DNA of 64,000 nucleotides from Rubellimicrobium roseum (lineage in GTDB: Bacteria > Pseudomonadota > Alphaproteobacteria > Rhodobacterales > Rhodobacteraceae). Positions 9,092 to 19,149 of this stretch are shown piece by piece. Made by a program: the position numbers and the translations under genes. The stretch lies in the NCBI RefSeq assembly GCF_006152145.1, contig NZ_VDFV01000012.1, positions 36,858 through 100,857 on the forward strand, written 5' to 3'. Positions within the stretch are counted from its first letter, which is position 1. Each line of letters begins with the position of its first letter. The notes beneath the pieces were generated by a model that had not been told where the DNA came from, searched no databases, and saw nothing but the letters and a program-made list of their open reading frames with translations.

Positions 9092-10150
9092 ATGGCGGTG
9101 ACGGTCGGGCAGCAGGCGAGGATCTGGGGCGTGACCGCCCTCGTCTTCTTCCTGCTCCTGTGGTTCCTGGGGAACGTGCTCCTGCCCTTCGTCCTGGGCG
9201 CGATCCTGGCCTATCTGCTCGACCCCGTCGCCGACCGCTTGGAGCGGGCCGGGATGCCGCGCACCTGGGCGGTCGTCATCATCACCCTGTCGGCCGTGCT
9301 GGCCATGGTGCTGGCGGTGCTGCTGGTCATCCCGACGCTGGTGAACCAAGCCACCGCGCTCGTGCAGATCGCCCCCACGCTGGGCGAGCAGTTGAGCGCG
9401 AAGCTCCTCGAATGGTTCCCCGAGCTGGCCGACGAGAGCAGCGCCCTGCGCCGGCAGGTCACCGAGATCGCGCAGGGGCTCCAGGCGCGGGGCGGGCAAC
9501 TTCTGAACACGCTCATCACCTCGGCGGTGGGAGTGCTGAACTGGCTGCTGCTCATCGTCGTCGTGCCCGTGGTGACCTTCTACCTGCTCCTCGACTGGGA
9601 CGCGATGGTGGCCCGGATCGACGACCTCCTGCCGCGCGAGCACGCCCCCACGATCCGCGCGCTCCTGCGCGAATGCGACGAACGGCTCGCGGCCTTCATC
9701 CGCGGGCAGGGCCTCGTCTGCCTCATCCTGGGCACCTACTACGCGGTGGCGCTGGCAGCGGTGGGGCTGAGCTTCGGTCTGGTGGTGGGGGCCATCGCCG
9801 GGGTGCTGACCTTCATCCCCTACGTGGGCGCTCTGGTGGGCGGGCTCCTGGCCATCGGGCTCGCGCTTTACCAGTTCTGGGGCGAGTGGGCCTGGGTCAT
9901 CGCCGTGTGGGCGATCTTCCAGTCGGGCCAGTTCGTTGAGGGCAACTTCCTGACGCCGAAGCTCGTGGGCGAGCGGGTAGGCGTGCACCCGGTGTGGCTC
10001 CTCTTCGCGCTCTCGGCCTTCGGGGCGCTCTTCGGCTTCCTGGGCGTGGTGGTGGCGGTGCCGGTGGCGGCCGTGCTGGGCGTGCTCGCGCGCTTCGCCA
10101 TCACCAAGTACAAGGAAAGCCGCCTCTACCAGGGCTCTCCCTCCGCATGA
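9092..10150 (+). CDS. AI-2E family transporter (PerM/TqsA-like)
   Basis: A 352-residue inner-membrane protein with two N-terminal helices (residues 12-35), a helix near 65-85, a soluble middle segment, and a block of four to five helices in the second half. The C-terminal half shows the conserved GxxxPYVG pattern (FIPYVGALVGG). The family was named for export of autoinducer-2, but many members have other or unknown cargo. Its stop overlaps the hdaA start as ATGA, implying coupled translation. Confidence 0.9.
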   Translation: MAVTVGQQARIWGVTALVFFLLLWFLGNVLLPFVLGAILAYLLDPVADRLERAGMPRTWAVVIITLSAVLAMVLAVLLVIPTLVNQATALVQIAPTLGEQLSAKLLEWFPELADESSALRRQVTEIAQGLQARGGQLLNTLITSAVGVLNWLLLIVVVPVVTFYLLLDWDAMVARIDDLLPREHAPTIRALLRECDERLAAFIRGQGLVCLILGTYYAVALAAVGLSFGLVVGAIAGVLTFIPYVGALVGGLLAIGLALYQFWGEWAWVIAVWAIFQSGQFVEGNFLTPKLVGERVGVHPVWLLFALSAFGALFGFLGVVVAVPVAAVLGVLARFAITKYKESRLYQGSPSA

Positions 10151-10902
10151 ACGACGAACAGCTCAGCCTCTTCGCGGGCGAGGACTGGCCCGAGAAGCCG
10201 CGCCGGACGACCCGCACCACCGCCCCCGCGATCGACGCCGAGCAGCTTCCCTTCGACTGGGACCTGCCCGTGGCGCTGGGACCCGAGGACTTCTTCGTCT
10301 CGGACTCCAACATGGACGCCCATGCGATGGTCGCAGGCGGCCTGCGCTGGCCCGAGGGCAAGCTCGCGCTCGTGGGGCCGGAAGGATCGGGCAAGACGCA
10401 TCTGGTGCGCATCTGGCAGGGCCTGGCCGGGGCCGAGCGGCGCGACGCGCGCGAGCTGTCGCCCGATCTTCCCGCGCCCGGCTCGATGGTCGCCGTGGAG
10501 GATCTGGAGGCCCTGCCCCGCGAATCCGAGACGGCGCTGTTCCACCTGCACAACCACCTGCTGGCGACGGGGGGACGGCTCTTGCTGACCTCGGACCGGC
10601 CGCCCGCGCGCTGGGGGGTGCGGCTGCCGGACCTCGCCTCGCGGATGCAGGCCACGACGGTCGTGCGGCTGGAGCCCCCCGACGACATGCTGCTGGAGGC
10701 GCTGATCGCCAAGCAGTTCGCCGACCGGCAGCTTTTTCCCGCGCCGGGCGTGCTGGCCTTTGTCGCCCGCCGCATCGAGCGGTCGCACGCCGCCGCCGCC
10801 GCCGCAGTGGCCGCGCTCGACCGCGCCAGCCTGTCCGAGGGACGCCGCGTGAGCCTCGCTCTCGCCCGCCGGGTCCTCGACAGCGCCGACAGCGCGCCCT
10901 AG
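10147..10902 (+). CDS. hdaA: HdaA, DnaA regulatory-inactivator ATPase
   Basis: A 251-residue DnaA-like AAA+ protein. The N-terminus carries EQLSLF (residues 4-9), a beta-clamp-binding motif typical of Hda proteins. A P-loop GPEGSGKTHL lies near residues 78-87, followed by a short AAA+ core and lid; the DNA-binding domain of DnaA is absent. In Caulobacter HdaA stimulates DnaA-ATP hydrolysis at the replisome and so limits re-initiation. The ATGA overlap with the transporter, and ppk 24 bases downstream, fit the Rhodobacterales arrangement. Confidence 0.88.
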   Translation: MNDEQLSLFAGEDWPEKPRRTTRTTAPAIDAEQLPFDWDLPVALGPEDFFVSDSNMDAHAMVAGGLRWPEGKLALVGPEGSGKTHLVRIWQGLAGAERRDARELSPDLPAPGSMVAVEDLEALPRESETALFHLHNHLLATGGRLLLTSDRPPARWGVRLPDLASRMQATTVVRLEPPDDMLLEALIAKQFADRQLFPAPGVLAFVARRIERSHAAAAAAVAALDRASLSEGRRVSLALARRVLDSADSAP

Positions 10903-10926
10903 CCTGCCGGCGCCAGGAGATTCCCG

Positions 10927-13089
10927 ATGCCCGACGCCGACTTCCTCAAGGCGCCCTTCGCCGACCCCGTCGCGCCGCCGGCCGACATGGCCGGGCCCGC
11001 GCGCTTCTTCAACCGCGAGCTGAGCTGGCTCGGCTTCAACTGGCGCGTGCTGGAGGAGGCGCAGAACCCGCGCGTGCCGCTCCTCGAACGGCTGCGCTTC
11101 CTGTCGATCTCGGCCACCAACCTCGACGAGTTCTACACCGTGCGGGTCGCGGGGTTGAGGGAGCTCGCGCGGGCGGGGAACGTCACGCCCTCGCCCGACG
11201 GGCTGATCCCGGCGCGGCAGCTCCAGCTCATCGACGCGGAGGCGCGGCGGCTCATCGCGCGTCAGCAGGCGACCTGGGAGGTGCTCAAGACCAAGCTCGC
11301 GCAGGAGCGGATCACCCTGCTCACGCGCGCCGAGGTGCCCGACGAGGACCGGCCCTTCCTGGAGGAGTTCTTCCTCAACCGGGTCTTCCCGATCCTGTCG
11401 CCCCTGGCGATCGACCCTGCCCACCCCTTTCCCTTCATCCCCAACGAGGGCTTCGCGCTGGCGCTGGCGCTGGAGCGGCAGGGCGAGCGGCGCAGCCTTC
11501 GGGCGCTGCTGCCGGTGCCCTCGCAGATCGAGCGCTTCATCCCGCTGCCCACCGAGGGCGCGCACCGCTTCCTGCCGATGGAGGAGCTGCTTCTCCTGCA
11601 TCTCGACCGGCTGTTCCCCGGCTACCGCCTGACCGGCTCCTGCGCGTTCCGGGTGCTGCGCGACAGCGACCTGGAGGTGGAGGACGAGGCCGAGGACCTG
11701 GTGCGCGAGTTCGAGACGGCGCTGAAGCGGCGGCGGCGCGGCGAGGTCGTGCGGCTCAAGATCACAACCGGGGCACCGCCCAGCCTGCGAGCGCTGGTGA
11801 TGGACAACCTGCACGTCGAGCCCGGCGAGGTCGTGGAGATCGACCGGCTGCTGGGCATCGGCAACCTGTCCGAGCTGGTGCTGGACGAACGGCCCGACCT
11901 GCTCTGGCCTCCCTTCCAGCCGCGCGTGCCCGAACGGGTGCAGGACCACAACGGCGACATGTTCGCCGCGATCCGGCAGAAGGACATGCTTCTGCACCAC
12001 CCCTACGAGAGCTTCGATTCGGTGATCCGCTTCCTCCAGCAGGCGGCGCGGGACCCGGACGTGGTGGCGATCAAGCAGACGCTCTACCGCACCTCGCGCA
12101 ACTCGCCCATCGTGGACGCGCTCTGCGAGGCGGCCGAGGATGGAAAGTCCGTCACCGCGCTGGTGGAGCTGAAGGCCCGCTTCGACGAGGCCGCCAACAT
12201 CCGCCAGAGCCGCCGGCTGGAGCGGGCGGGCGCGCATGTCGTCTATGGCTTCACCGCGCTCAAGACCCATGCCAAGGTCAGCATCGTCGTGCGGCGCGAG
12301 GGCGACAGGCTCGTGACCTACACCCATTTCGGGACGGGCAACTACCACCCGATCACCGCGCGCATCTACACAGACCTGTCGCTCTTCTCGACCGACGCGC
12401 GGCTGGGGCGGGACGCGACCAAGCTCTTCAACTACGTGGGCGGCTACGCCCGGCCCGAGGGGCTGGAGAACCTCGCCATTTCGCCCCTGTCGCTCAAGGG
12501 GCGGCTCCTGGAGATGATCGCGGCCGAGGCCGACCACGCGCGCGCCGGCAAGCCCGCCGCGATCTGGGCCAAGATGAACTCGCTCATCGAGGAGGACCTG
12601 ATCGACGCGCTCTATGCCGCGAGCCAGGCGGGGGTGCGGATCAGCCTGATCGTGCGGGGCATCTGCGGGCTGCGCCCCGGCATCGCGGGGCTGAGCGAGA
12701 ACATCCGGGTGAAGTCCATCATCGGCCGGTTCCTGGAGCATTCGCGCATCGTCTGCTTCGGCAACGGCTACGGCCTGCCCGCGCGGCGGGCGCGGGTGTT
12801 CCTGTCCTCGGCCGACTGGATGGGGCGCAACATGAGCCGCCGCGTCGAGACTCTGGTCGAGGCGATGAACCCCACCGTCAAGGCGCAGATCGTGGACCAG
12901 ATCATGGCCGCGAACCTCGCGGACGTGGCGCAGAGCTGGGTCATGGCCCCGGACGGCAGCTTCGCCCGCGCGCGCCAGCCCGAGGACGGCGGCTTTTCGT
13001 GCCACCGCTTCTTCATGGAGAACCCCTCGCTCTCGGGGCGGGGCTCCAAGGGGGCGGCGGACGTGCGCCAGTTGACCCATGAGGCGTGA
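10927..13089 (+). CDS. ppk: Polyphosphate kinase 1
   Basis: A 720-residue enzyme making polyphosphate from ATP. The N-terminal, head and two C-terminal PLD-like domains are all present; [17 protein letters not shown] marks the N domain. His448 in [10 protein letters not shown] is the expected autophosphorylated residue, followed by [20 protein letters not shown]. Full family length. It lies between hdaA and ppx, so synthesis and degradation of polyphosphate are encoded together. Confidence 0.96.
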   Translation: MPDADFLKAPFADPVAPPADMAGPARFFNRELSWLGFNWRVLEEAQNPRVPLLERLRFLSISATNLDEFYTVRVAGLRELARAGNVTPSPDGLIPARQLQLIDAEARRLIARQQATWEVLKTKLAQERITLLTRAEVPDEDRPFLEEFFLNRVFPILSPLAIDPAHPFPFIPNEGFALALALERQGERRSLRALLPVPSQIERFIPLPTEGAHRFLPMEELLLLHLDRLFPGYRLTGSCAFRVLRDSDLEVEDEAEDLVREFETALKRRRRGEVVRLKITTGAPPSLRALVMDNLHVEPGEVVEIDRLLGIGNLSELVLDERPDLLWPPFQPRVPERVQDHNGDMFAAIRQKDMLLHHPYESFDSVIRFLQQAARDPDVVAIKQTLYRTSRNSPIVDALCEAAEDGKSVTALVELKARFDEAANIRQSRRLERAGAHVVYGFTALKTHAKVSIVVRREGDRLVTYTHFGTGNYHPITARIYTDLSLFSTDARLGRDATKLFNYVGGYARPEGLENLAISPLSLKGRLLEMIAAEADHARAGKPAAIWAKMNSLIEEDLIDALYAASQAGVRISLIVRGICGLRPGIAGLSENIRVKSIIGRFLEHSRIVCFGNGYGLPARRARVFLSSADWMGRNMSRRVETLVEAMNPTVKAQIVDQIMAANLADVAQSWVMAPDGSFARARQPEDGGFSCHRFFMENPSLSGRGSKGAADVRQLTHEA

Positions 13090-13149
13090 GCCGGCGTTGA
13101 CCGGTGCGGCCTCTGCCCCACCTTGGCCCGCAGCAGGAGCCGGACGCCC

Positions 13150-14712
13150 ATGACCAGCGCCCCCGACACCGACCTTTTCGCCGGCGCGGCGCCGCCCTCC
13201 TGGGAGGACAGCCGGCCGATGTTCGACGACAGCGCCGCCCAGACCCTGCATGTCGGGGTGGTGGACGTCGGCTCGAACTCGGTGCGCTTCGTCGTGTTCG
13301 ACGGCGCGGCCCGCAGCCCCGCCTATTTCTACAACGAGAAGATCATGTGCGCCCTGGGCTCGGGCCTGTCCGACACGGGGCGGCTCAACCCCAAGGGGCG
13401 GCTGCGGGCGATGGACGCGCTGTGCCGCTTTGCCGCGCTGGCGCGCGGGATGGGGCTCCAGACCATGATGGCGGTAGCCACCGCCGCCGTGCGCGAGGCC
13501 GAGGACGGGCCCGAGTTCGTGGCCGAGGTCGAGCGCCGGACCGGGCTGCGGCTGGACGTCATCCCCGGCGACGAGGAGGCGCGGCTTTCGGCGCAGGGGG
13601 TGCTGCTGGGCTGGCCGCGCAGCTTCGGGCTGGTCTGCGACATCGGCGGCGCCTCGATGGAGCTGGCCGACATCGCCAACGGGCGGGTGGGCCGGCGCGT
13701 GACCTCGCCCCTGGGGGGCCTCAAGCTCCAGGAGGTGAAGGGCGGGCCCAAGGCGCTGACCAAGCATATCCAGGAGGTCATGGCGCGGCTCCACGACCAG
13801 ATGGACCGCGAGACGGGGATGCGGCTGTTCCTGGTCGGCGGCTCCTGGCGCGCCATCGCCCGCATCGACATGGAGCGGCGCGGCTGGCCGCTGACCGTGC
13901 TGCACGAATACCGCATGACGCCCGCCGCCGTGTCGGCCACGCGCGCCTTCATCGAGGCGAACGAGGTGGGCGGCCTGGGCAAGCGGCTGGGCATCTCGGC
14001 CGACCGGATCGCGCTGGTGCCCGTGGCGGTGCAGGTGCTGGACGAACTGTGCCGGGTCTTCCGGCCCAAGGACATCGCCGTGTCGTCCTACGGCATCCGC
14101 GAAGGCATGCTCTACGAGCGGATGCCCCCCGCCCTGCGCGAGCGCGACCCGCTGCTGGAGGCCTGCCGGTTCCAGGAGCGGCGCGACGCGCGGCTGCCGG
14201 GCTTCGGGCGGGTGCTGCACACCTTCGTGCTGCCGCTGTTCCCGGATGCGGACTGGCAGCGGCGGCGCATCATCGAGGCGGCCTGCCTGCTGCACGACGT
14301 CAACTGGCGCGCGCATCCCGACTACCGGGCCGAGACCTGCGTGGACGCGGCGACCCGCGCCAACCTGGGCGGCATCAAGCACGAGGAGCGCGTCTACCTG
14401 GGGCTCGCGCTCATGTTCCGCTATTCGTCGCGGCGCGAGGGGACGCGGTTCGACGCGCTGTTCGGGCTCCTGTCGGACGAGGACGCGCGCGAGGCCGAGG
14501 TGCTGGGCCGCGCCCTGCGGCTGGGGGCGATGCTCTGGCTGGGCGCACATGACGCGCCGGGGTCCTTCCGCTGGAAGCCCGAGAAGAAGGCGCTGACGCT
14601 GACCGTCGAGGCGCGGGCGCGGCCCCTGTTCGGGGAGGTGGCCAAGGCGCGCTTCGACGCGCTGGCGCAGGCCATGGGCGCGACGGGCAAGGTCGCCTTC
14701 ACCGACGACTGA
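13150..14712 (+). CDS. ppx: Exopolyphosphatase / GppA-family phosphatase
   Basis: A 520-residue Ppx/GppA protein that removes terminal phosphates from polyphosphate or converts pppGpp. The actin-like ATPase fold is marked by VGVVDVGSNSVRFVVFDG (about 35-52), ATAAVREAEDG and CDIGGASMEL. A C-terminal HD-like helical region follows (LLHDVNWRAHPDYR). The start at 13150 is preceded by AGGAG; a start 27 bases upstream is possible. Cotranscription with ppk is likely (60-base gap). Confidence 0.94.
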   Translation: MTSAPDTDLFAGAAPPSWEDSRPMFDDSAAQTLHVGVVDVGSNSVRFVVFDGAARSPAYFYNEKIMCALGSGLSDTGRLNPKGRLRAMDALCRFAALARGMGLQTMMAVATAAVREAEDGPEFVAEVERRTGLRLDVIPGDEEARLSAQGVLLGWPRSFGLVCDIGGASMELADIANGRVGRRVTSPLGGLKLQEVKGGPKALTKHIQEVMARLHDQMDRETGMRLFLVGGSWRAIARIDMERRGWPLTVLHEYRMTPAAVSATRAFIEANEVGGLGKRLGISADRIALVPVAVQVLDELCRVFRPKDIAVSSYGIREGMLYERMPPALRERDPLLEACRFQERRDARLPGFGRVLHTFVLPLFPDADWQRRRIIEAACLLHDVNWRAHPDYRAETCVDAATRANLGGIKHEERVYLGLALMFRYSSRREGTRFDALFGLLSDEDAREAEVLGRALRLGAMLWLGAHDAPGSFRWKPEKKALTLTVEARARPLFGEVAKARFDALAQAMGATGKVAFTDD

Positions 14713-14798
14713 ACGGGCGCGTCCTTCCGCCTTCATGGGTCCTAATCCTCCGAGGCCCCCAACATCAGGGGCGCATGGAATCAGGGTGCCGCAGAGGA

Positions 14799-14851
14799 GT
14801 TAACGAAACCTGACACCACCGAACGGTGGGGGGCCGGTTCGCGCAACACCC
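14799..14851 (+). repeat. 53-base intergenic element, copy A
   Basis: GTTAAC, 10 variable bases, then ACCACCGAACGGT and TTCGCGCAACACCC. It aligns without gaps to copies at 54102-54050 and 62239-62291; in the last 37 bases it matches the 62239 copy at 30 positions. It contains the dyad CCACCG-AA-CGGTGG. This copy lies between two convergent gene ends, so it is not an ordinary promoter of either neighbour. Confidence 0.75.
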
Positions 14852-14857
14852 CGGAAA

Positions 14858-14873
14858 GCGGGCCGGAGCCCGC
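14858..14873 (-). terminator. Hairpin after the periplasmic protein gene
   Basis: GCGGGC and GCCCGC with a 4-base loop, starting one base after the stop of the minus-strand gene at 14875, followed on that strand by TTT. A short stem, so a modest candidate. Confidence 0.5.
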
Positions 14874-14874
14874 C

Positions 14875-15258
14875 CTAGAGCTCGACCTGCGGAGCCTCGG
14901 GGTCGGGCACGGCGCCGGGATCGGCCTCGGGCGGCGTCCACTCGGGGGCGTCGGGGCTGCGGCGCAGGAGGATGTCGCCGTTGGGCAGGATCTCGGGCGG
15001 CTCGTAGTTGCCGATCGCATCGATCCGGCCGAAGACCTCGACGAAGGCGGGGCCCATCTCGCGCGCGAGAAGGGTGAAGGTCGGGAGGTATTCGGCGGCG
15101 ATGCCCGACAGCCCCTCGATCTGCGGGGCGATCTCCTCGGTCAGGCCGCGGAGAAAGAGATCGCGGCCTTGGTCGAGAAGGCTCGGGCCTTCCTCCTGGG
15201 CGTGGAGCGGGGCCGCGAGAAGCGCCGCGGCGAGCGCGAGGGGGACAAGCGGTTTCAT
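14875..15258 (-). CDS. Periplasmic protein of unknown function
   Basis: A 127-residue protein with a clear signal peptide (MKPLVPLALAAALLAAPLHAQ, cleavage after about residue 21). A helical acidic middle follows, then PPEILPNGDILLRR and a Pro/Asp-rich tail ending PQVEL. Similar small exported proteins in Rhodobacteraceae are sometimes mislabelled AAA+ ATPase; no P-loop is present here. An in-frame ATG 9 bases upstream is an alternative start. Function unknown. Confidence 0.8.
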   Translation of the reverse strand: MKPLVPLALAAALLAAPLHAQEEGPSLLDQGRDLFLRGLTEEIAPQIEGLSGIAAEYLPTFTLLAREMGPAFVEVFGRIDAIGNYEPPEILPNGDILLRRSPDAPEWTPPEADPGAVPDPEAPQVEL

Positions 15259-15317
15259 GTCCCGCATATAGGACGCCCGCCGCCTTGTTGAAGGGCCGGG
15301 CCCACGCCGACCGGCCG

Positions 15318-16322
15318 TCAGATGTCGAGGTCGAGCGTGACCGGGAAATGGTCCGAGGCGTGAAGGAGCGCGTCCCGCAGGGGTTCGTCCTTCCAGCAGG
15401 CGGGGTCGTCGAAAGGGTGCCAGATGCGCCAGCGCGCGCCCCGCGTCCGAAGGTCCGGCGAGACCATGACGTAGTCGAGCAGCGCCGAGAGCCACCGGCC
15501 GTCGGGCGGCACGCGGAACCGCGCGGTGGCGGGCGCGGCGACGAGCGGCCCCGAGAGCGCCTGCGCGGCGTGGGGATCATGGAGGCGGGGCTCGCCGTTC
15601 TCGCCCAGCACGATCTCTATCCCTGAGCGGCCGAACAGCTTCTCGAACTCGTCGAGGCCGGGACCGTCGTTGAAGTCGCCCAGAACGACCAGCGGGTCGC
15701 CCGCGGCCAGGTGGCGGTCCACCCGCGCCCGCAGCCAGACGCATTGCGCGAGCTGCTTGCGGCGGTTCTCGATGGCGATGCGGCGGGCCTGCGCTTCGGT
15801 CCGCGCGCCGTGGGGGGCCTTGGACTTGGCGTGGACGCCGATGAGGCGGAGGGACGTGCCGGCGCGGGTGCGCAGCGCCGCCTCCAGCGGCGGCTTGGAC
15901 CAGGTGACGGGCTCGGGCTGGCCGTCGTCGTCGAGATCCACCCGGAAGGTGCCGTCGAAGCGGGGCGGCCCGTCGTCCTGCGGGTCGTGCCCGGCCTCCA
16001 GCGCGTCGGGGTCGTAGAGGAGCGCGATCTCCTGCTGGGAATGGCTGGGGAAGCCCAGCAGCACCTCGCGCGCCCGCAGGTCGAACCGGCGCGCGAAGCC
16101 CGCCAGCGCCAGCGCGCCGTCGCGCGAGCGGTGGCGGGCGTCGGGGGCCTCGACCACCAGCACCGCGTCGGCGTCGAGCGCGCGGAAGACCCGGCCCAGG
16201 GCCGCCGCCTGCTCGCCCCGCGTGACGCCCTCGCGCCCGCCGCGGCCGTCATCCTCAAGCAGCCGCCCCCGGTCGTCGAAGAGGTAGTCGAACCACTGGA
16301 CGTTGTAGGTGGCCAGGCGCAT
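15318..16322 (-). CDS. Endonuclease/exonuclease/phosphatase-family protein
   Basis: A 334-residue protein of the EEP fold. MRLATYNVQWFD opens the first strand, VVEAPDA supplies the acidic metal ligand, LVVLGDFNDGPG is the central motif, and ASDHFPVTLDLDI gives the terminal Asp-His pair. The fold hydrolyses phosphodiesters in DNA, RNA or lipids, and the exact substrate is unknown. No signal peptide, so cytoplasmic. The start overlaps the TerB-DnaJ stop (TGATG). Confidence 0.88.
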   Translation of the reverse strand: MRLATYNVQWFDYLFDDRGRLLEDDGRGGREGVTRGEQAAALGRVFRALDADAVLVVEAPDARHRSRDGALALAGFARRFDLRAREVLLGFPSHSQQEIALLYDPDALEAGHDPQDDGPPRFDGTFRVDLDDDGQPEPVTWSKPPLEAALRTRAGTSLRLIGVHAKSKAPHGARTEAQARRIAIENRRKQLAQCVWLRARVDRHLAAGDPLVVLGDFNDGPGLDEFEKLFGRSGIEIVLGENGEPRLHDPHAAQALSGPLVAAPATARFRVPPDGRWLSALLDYVMVSPDLRTRGARWRIWHPFDDPACWKDEPLRDALLHASDHFPVTLDLDI

Positions 16323-17002
16323 CAGGCCGCCCTGTCCGAGATCTGCTCCCAGGCGCGGTTGACGGTGATGAGCCGCTTCTCGGCCAGCCGGATGGCCTCC
16401 TCGGGGAGACCATGGGCGATCAGGCGGTCGGGATGCGTCTCGCGCACCAGCGCCCGCCAGGCGGCGCGGACCTGGGTCAGAGGGGCGCCGTGGGGGACGC
16501 CCAGCACGTCGTAGGGGTCGCGCTCGGCGTCGGGGACGAACTCGGCGCGGATGCGCTGGAACTCGTGCTCGGGCACGTGGAAGATCTCGGCCACGCGGGC
16601 GATGAAGCGGTTCTCCTCGGGGTGGTAGTCGCCGTCGGCCACCGCGATGTGGAACAGGCCCTCCAGCAGGTCGGGAAGCTGCGCGGCCCCGTCCCCGAAC
16701 ATCGCGCGGATGCGGCGGGCGTAGTCCTCGAAGCCGGCCACGTCCTGCCGGGCGAGGTCGTAGACGCGGGCGACGTTCGACTCCTCGCCTTCGGGGATGA
16801 TGAAGACCTCGCGGAAGGCCGCGACCTCGTTGCGGGTCACGAGCCCGTCGGCCTTGGCGATCTTGGCCCCCAGCGCCACGGTGGCGATGGCGAAGCCCAC
16901 GGTCTTCTCCGGCGGGGTGCGCAGCCGCTCGAACAGCGAGGACAGGGGCTCGTTCCGCGTCAGGAGGGCCAGGAGGTCGGTGACGCGGGTCCAGATCGAC
17001 AT
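16322..17002 (-). CDS. TerB-like / DnaJ-domain protein (DjlA-type)
   Basis: A 226-residue protein. Residues 35-150 form a TerB-like helical domain (LGAKIAKADGLVTRNEVAAFR, repeated later as VADGDYHPEENRFIA), and the C-terminus is a J domain with HPD at 190-192 that would stimulate an Hsp70. The start at 17002 follows GGAGG; the ATG at 17032 overlaps the previous stop as ATGA and is a real alternative, adding 10 residues. It is in an overlapping operon with GNAT and EEP genes. Confidence 0.87.
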   Translation of the reverse strand: MSIWTRVTDLLALLTRNEPLSSLFERLRTPPEKTVGFAIATVALGAKIAKADGLVTRNEVAAFREVFIIPEGEESNVARVYDLARQDVAGFEDYARRIRAMFGDGAAQLPDLLEGLFHIAVADGDYHPEENRFIARVAEIFHVPEHEFQRIRAEFVPDAERDPYDVLGVPHGAPLTQVRAAWRALVRETHPDRLIAHGLPEEAIRLAEKRLITVNRAWEQISDRAA

Positions 17003-17028
17003 GAGGAGCAGCCTCCGGGGTTCCTGGG

Positions 17029-17502
17029 TCATAGCCGGCGGCCCATCAGCACGAGGTCGAGCCAGCGGCCGAACTTGTAGCCCACCTCGGGCAGGCGTCC
17101 ATATTCCCGAAAGCCGCAGGCGGCGTGGAAGGCGAGGCCCCCGGCGTTCTCGGCGCTGATGGCGCCCCACATCGTGTGCTTGCCTTGGGCGCTTGCGGCG
17201 GCGCAGAGCGCGTCGATGAGGGCGCGACCGACGCCCCGGCCCCGCGCCTGCGGCGCGAGGAGGATCGTGTGCTCGACGGTGTGGGTGTAGCCGTTGCCGG
17301 CGCGGAACGGGAAGCAGCGGGCGAAGCCCAGGATCTGCCCGCCCTCGTCCCAGACGAGGAAGGGGTCGGTCCCTTCGGTCAGGGCGGCGATCTCGGCCTC
17401 GGTCCGCTCGGTGGTGTGGAAGATGTGGGTCGTCTCGCGGATCACCGGCGTCCAGATGGCATGGAGCTGGGCCGCGTCGGCGGGCGTGGCGGAACGGATC
17501 AC
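17029..17502 (-). CDS. GNAT-family N-acetyltransferase
   Basis: A 157-residue acetyltransferase. It starts at a GTG ([17 protein letters not shown]) whose last bases overlap the stop of the glyoxalase-like gene (GTGA). The acetyl-CoA site is [17 protein letters not shown] (about 90-107). Similarity is to phosphinothricin/amino-acid acetyltransferases ([28 protein letters not shown]). Substrate unknown, possibly a toxic amino acid analogue. Confidence 0.9.
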   Translation of the reverse strand: MIRSATPADAAQLHAIWTPVIRETTHIFHTTERTEAEIAALTEGTDPFLVWDEGGQILGFARCFPFRAGNGYTHTVEHTILLAPQARGRGVGRALIDALCAAASAQGKHTMWGAISAENAGGLAFHAACGFREYGRLPEVGYKFGRWLDLVLMGRRL

Positions 17503-18101
17503 AGTTCGACCTCGCCCTTGGGCGTGGAGAAACGGGCGCGCAACGTCGGGTGGTCGGCGGTCACGAAGGTCACGCGGGGGTCGTCGAGGCCCGACAGGAG
17601 CGCCTTGAGGCGAGGCGCGCGGGGATGGCCCACCTCCAGCGACAAAAGGCGCACGCCGCGGTCGGGCAGGCGCTCGGCGGGATGGAGGCCCGATGCCCAG
17701 CGGATCAGCGTCGGGAAGGCGCCGCCCCAGGGAAGGCTGCCGTCCGGCGGCACGGCCACGCGCCAGGACAGGTCTCCCCGGGCGAGCGCCAGCGCCTCGC
17801 CCGCCTCGGGCGGGGCGGCGGCCAGCGCGGCGTCGAGGTCGGGAACCCGGGCGATCCAGTTGCCCAGGCGGGGGGCCCCCGCCTCCTCCAGGCCGAACCA
17901 GCGGGGGACGGCGGGAGTCGTGCCGGGCTCGGGGGCGATCACCTCGAAATAGAGGCCGGGGCCGAGGGATAGGAGGCGGTTCCAGGTGCCGAAGCGGTCG
18001 TGCCGGCCGCCGGGGTCGAGAGATACGCCCAGCCGCTCCTCGGCCCAGGCCGCGCCCTCCTCCAGCGAGGCACAGGTGACGGCAAGGTGGTCGAGCTCCA
18101 T
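17499..18101 (-). CDS. Glyoxalase-like (VOC) domain protein
   Basis: A 200-residue protein with the start [21 protein letters not shown], typical of the Glyoxalase_3-like VOC group. A second half ([24 protein letters not shown] segment) supplies the paired beta-alpha-beta-beta-beta module. Members are usually uncharacterised metal-dependent enzymes. It is first in an overlapping run glyoxalase-like/GNAT/TerB-DnaJ/EEP, all on the minus strand. Confidence 0.85.
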   Translation of the reverse strand: MELDHLAVTCASLEEGAAWAEERLGVSLDPGGRHDRFGTWNRLLSLGPGLYFEVIAPEPGTTPAVPRWFGLEEAGAPRLGNWIARVPDLDAALAAAPPEAGEALALARGDLSWRVAVPPDGSLPWGGAFPTLIRWASGLHPAERLPDRGVRLLSLEVGHPRAPRLKALLSGLDDPRVTFVTADHPTLRARFSTPKGEVEL

Positions 18102-18312
18102 CGGCGGATTCCCCAGGCAGCGGCTCCGGGACGGGAGGCGGGACCCTGGCGCGCGGCTGTTTGCCGCCCAGGGTCGCCCCCGTCCGTCGGGGCGGTTGTC
18201 GCACGGCGCGCGCGGCGGCGCGAGTCCCGGAGCACGGGAAACCGAGCGAAGCGGACCGGAATCGGAGGGCTTCAGGCGGTTCGGCCTACAGGGTGGGGCA
18301 GGTCGTGCCTAT

Positions 18313-18855
18313 ATGGTGGGCATGACCCGTGCCCTTGCCCTGCTCCTTCTCGCCCTGGTCCCCCTCTCCGTCTCCGCGCAGGAGGCGGCAGCCCCGCCGG
18401 CCGCCGGCGGCTCGACCGCCGAGGAGGCCACCGGCGGCCCGGCGGCCGAGGAGGTCCCCGCCGATCCCGTCGCCCTTTGGGAGATCGACCGGACCGCGAT
18501 CCTTGACGCCGAAGGGGTGGACCTGACGGCCTTCGAATACGTGGCGCGGCCCCTGGTGATCTTCGCCGACAGCCCGCGCCAGCCGCAGGTGGAGGAGCAG
18601 CTCCGGCTGCTGGAGACCAACCCCGCGGCCCTGGCCGACCGGGACGTGGTGGTGATCCTCGACACCGACCCGGCCGCGCGCAGCCCCGCGCGGCAGGACC
18701 TGAGGCCGCGTGGCTTCGGGATCGTGCTGGTGGACAAGGACGGGCGGGTGACGCTGCGGCGGCCCTCGCCGCAGACCGTGCGGGACCTGTCGCGCGCCAT
18801 CGACCGCACGCCCCTGCGGCAGGAGGAGACCCGCTATCGCGGCGGCGGGGGATGA
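18313..18855 (+). CDS. DUF4174 secreted protein
   Basis: A 180-residue protein with a signal peptide (TRALALLLLALVPLSVSAQE), a low-complexity Ala/Glu/Pro linker to about residue 55, then a thioredoxin-like DUF4174 domain: LVIFADSPRQPQ, RDVVVILDTDP and GIVLVDKDGRVTLRRP. No Cys pair, so no redox role. Periplasmic, function unknown. The ATG at 18322 is an equally good start. Confidence 0.82.
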   Translation: MVGMTRALALLLLALVPLSVSAQEAAAPPAAGGSTAEEATGGPAAEEVPADPVALWEIDRTAILDAEGVDLTAFEYVARPLVIFADSPRQPQVEEQLRLLETNPAALADRDVVVILDTDPAARSPARQDLRPRGFGIVLVDKDGRVTLRRPSPQTVRDLSRAIDRTPLRQEETRYRGGGG

Positions 18856-18933
18856 GCCCCGCCCGGACATGACACGGCCGCCGAGGCGGGTGCCCCGGCG
18901 GCCGGATCGGTCAGGGGCCAAGGCCCCCGAAGA

Positions 18934-19149
18934 TCAGTAGCAGTTCGGGGCGCCGGGCGCGACGTTGCACGAGATGGCGCCGGCGGCCGCGCCGATCAGC
19001 GCGCCTTCGGCCAGGTCGCCGTTGGTCAGGGCGGCGACGCCGCCGCCGATCGCGGCGCCGGTGGCGGTGCGCTCGAGGTCGGTCTCGCCGCAGGCGGTCA
19101 GGGTCGCGGCGACGCCCAGGACGGCGACGAGGCGGAGCGTGATGGACAT
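18934..19149 (-). CDS. Small glycine-zipper lipoprotein
   Basis: A 71-residue lipoprotein with a lipobox ending LTAC (Cys20), then a glycine-zipper stretch (ATGAAIGGGVAALTNGD, ALIGAAAGAI) and two further Cys near the C-terminus. The ATG at 19149 follows GGAGA. Such peptides associate with the outer membrane in many proteobacteria. No gene name can be given. Confidence 0.82.
   Translation of the reverse strand: MSITLRLVAVLGVAATLTACGETDLERTATGAAIGGGVAALTNGDLAEGALIGAAAGAISCNVAPGAPNCY

Noticed and set aside
10126..14736. A very long open frame on the minus strand, over 1500 codons
   Set aside because: It lies antisense to hdaA, ppk and ppx, which have clear domains. Its protein is Arg/His/Gly/Leu-rich without any fold, as expected for the mirror frame of high-GC coding DNA.
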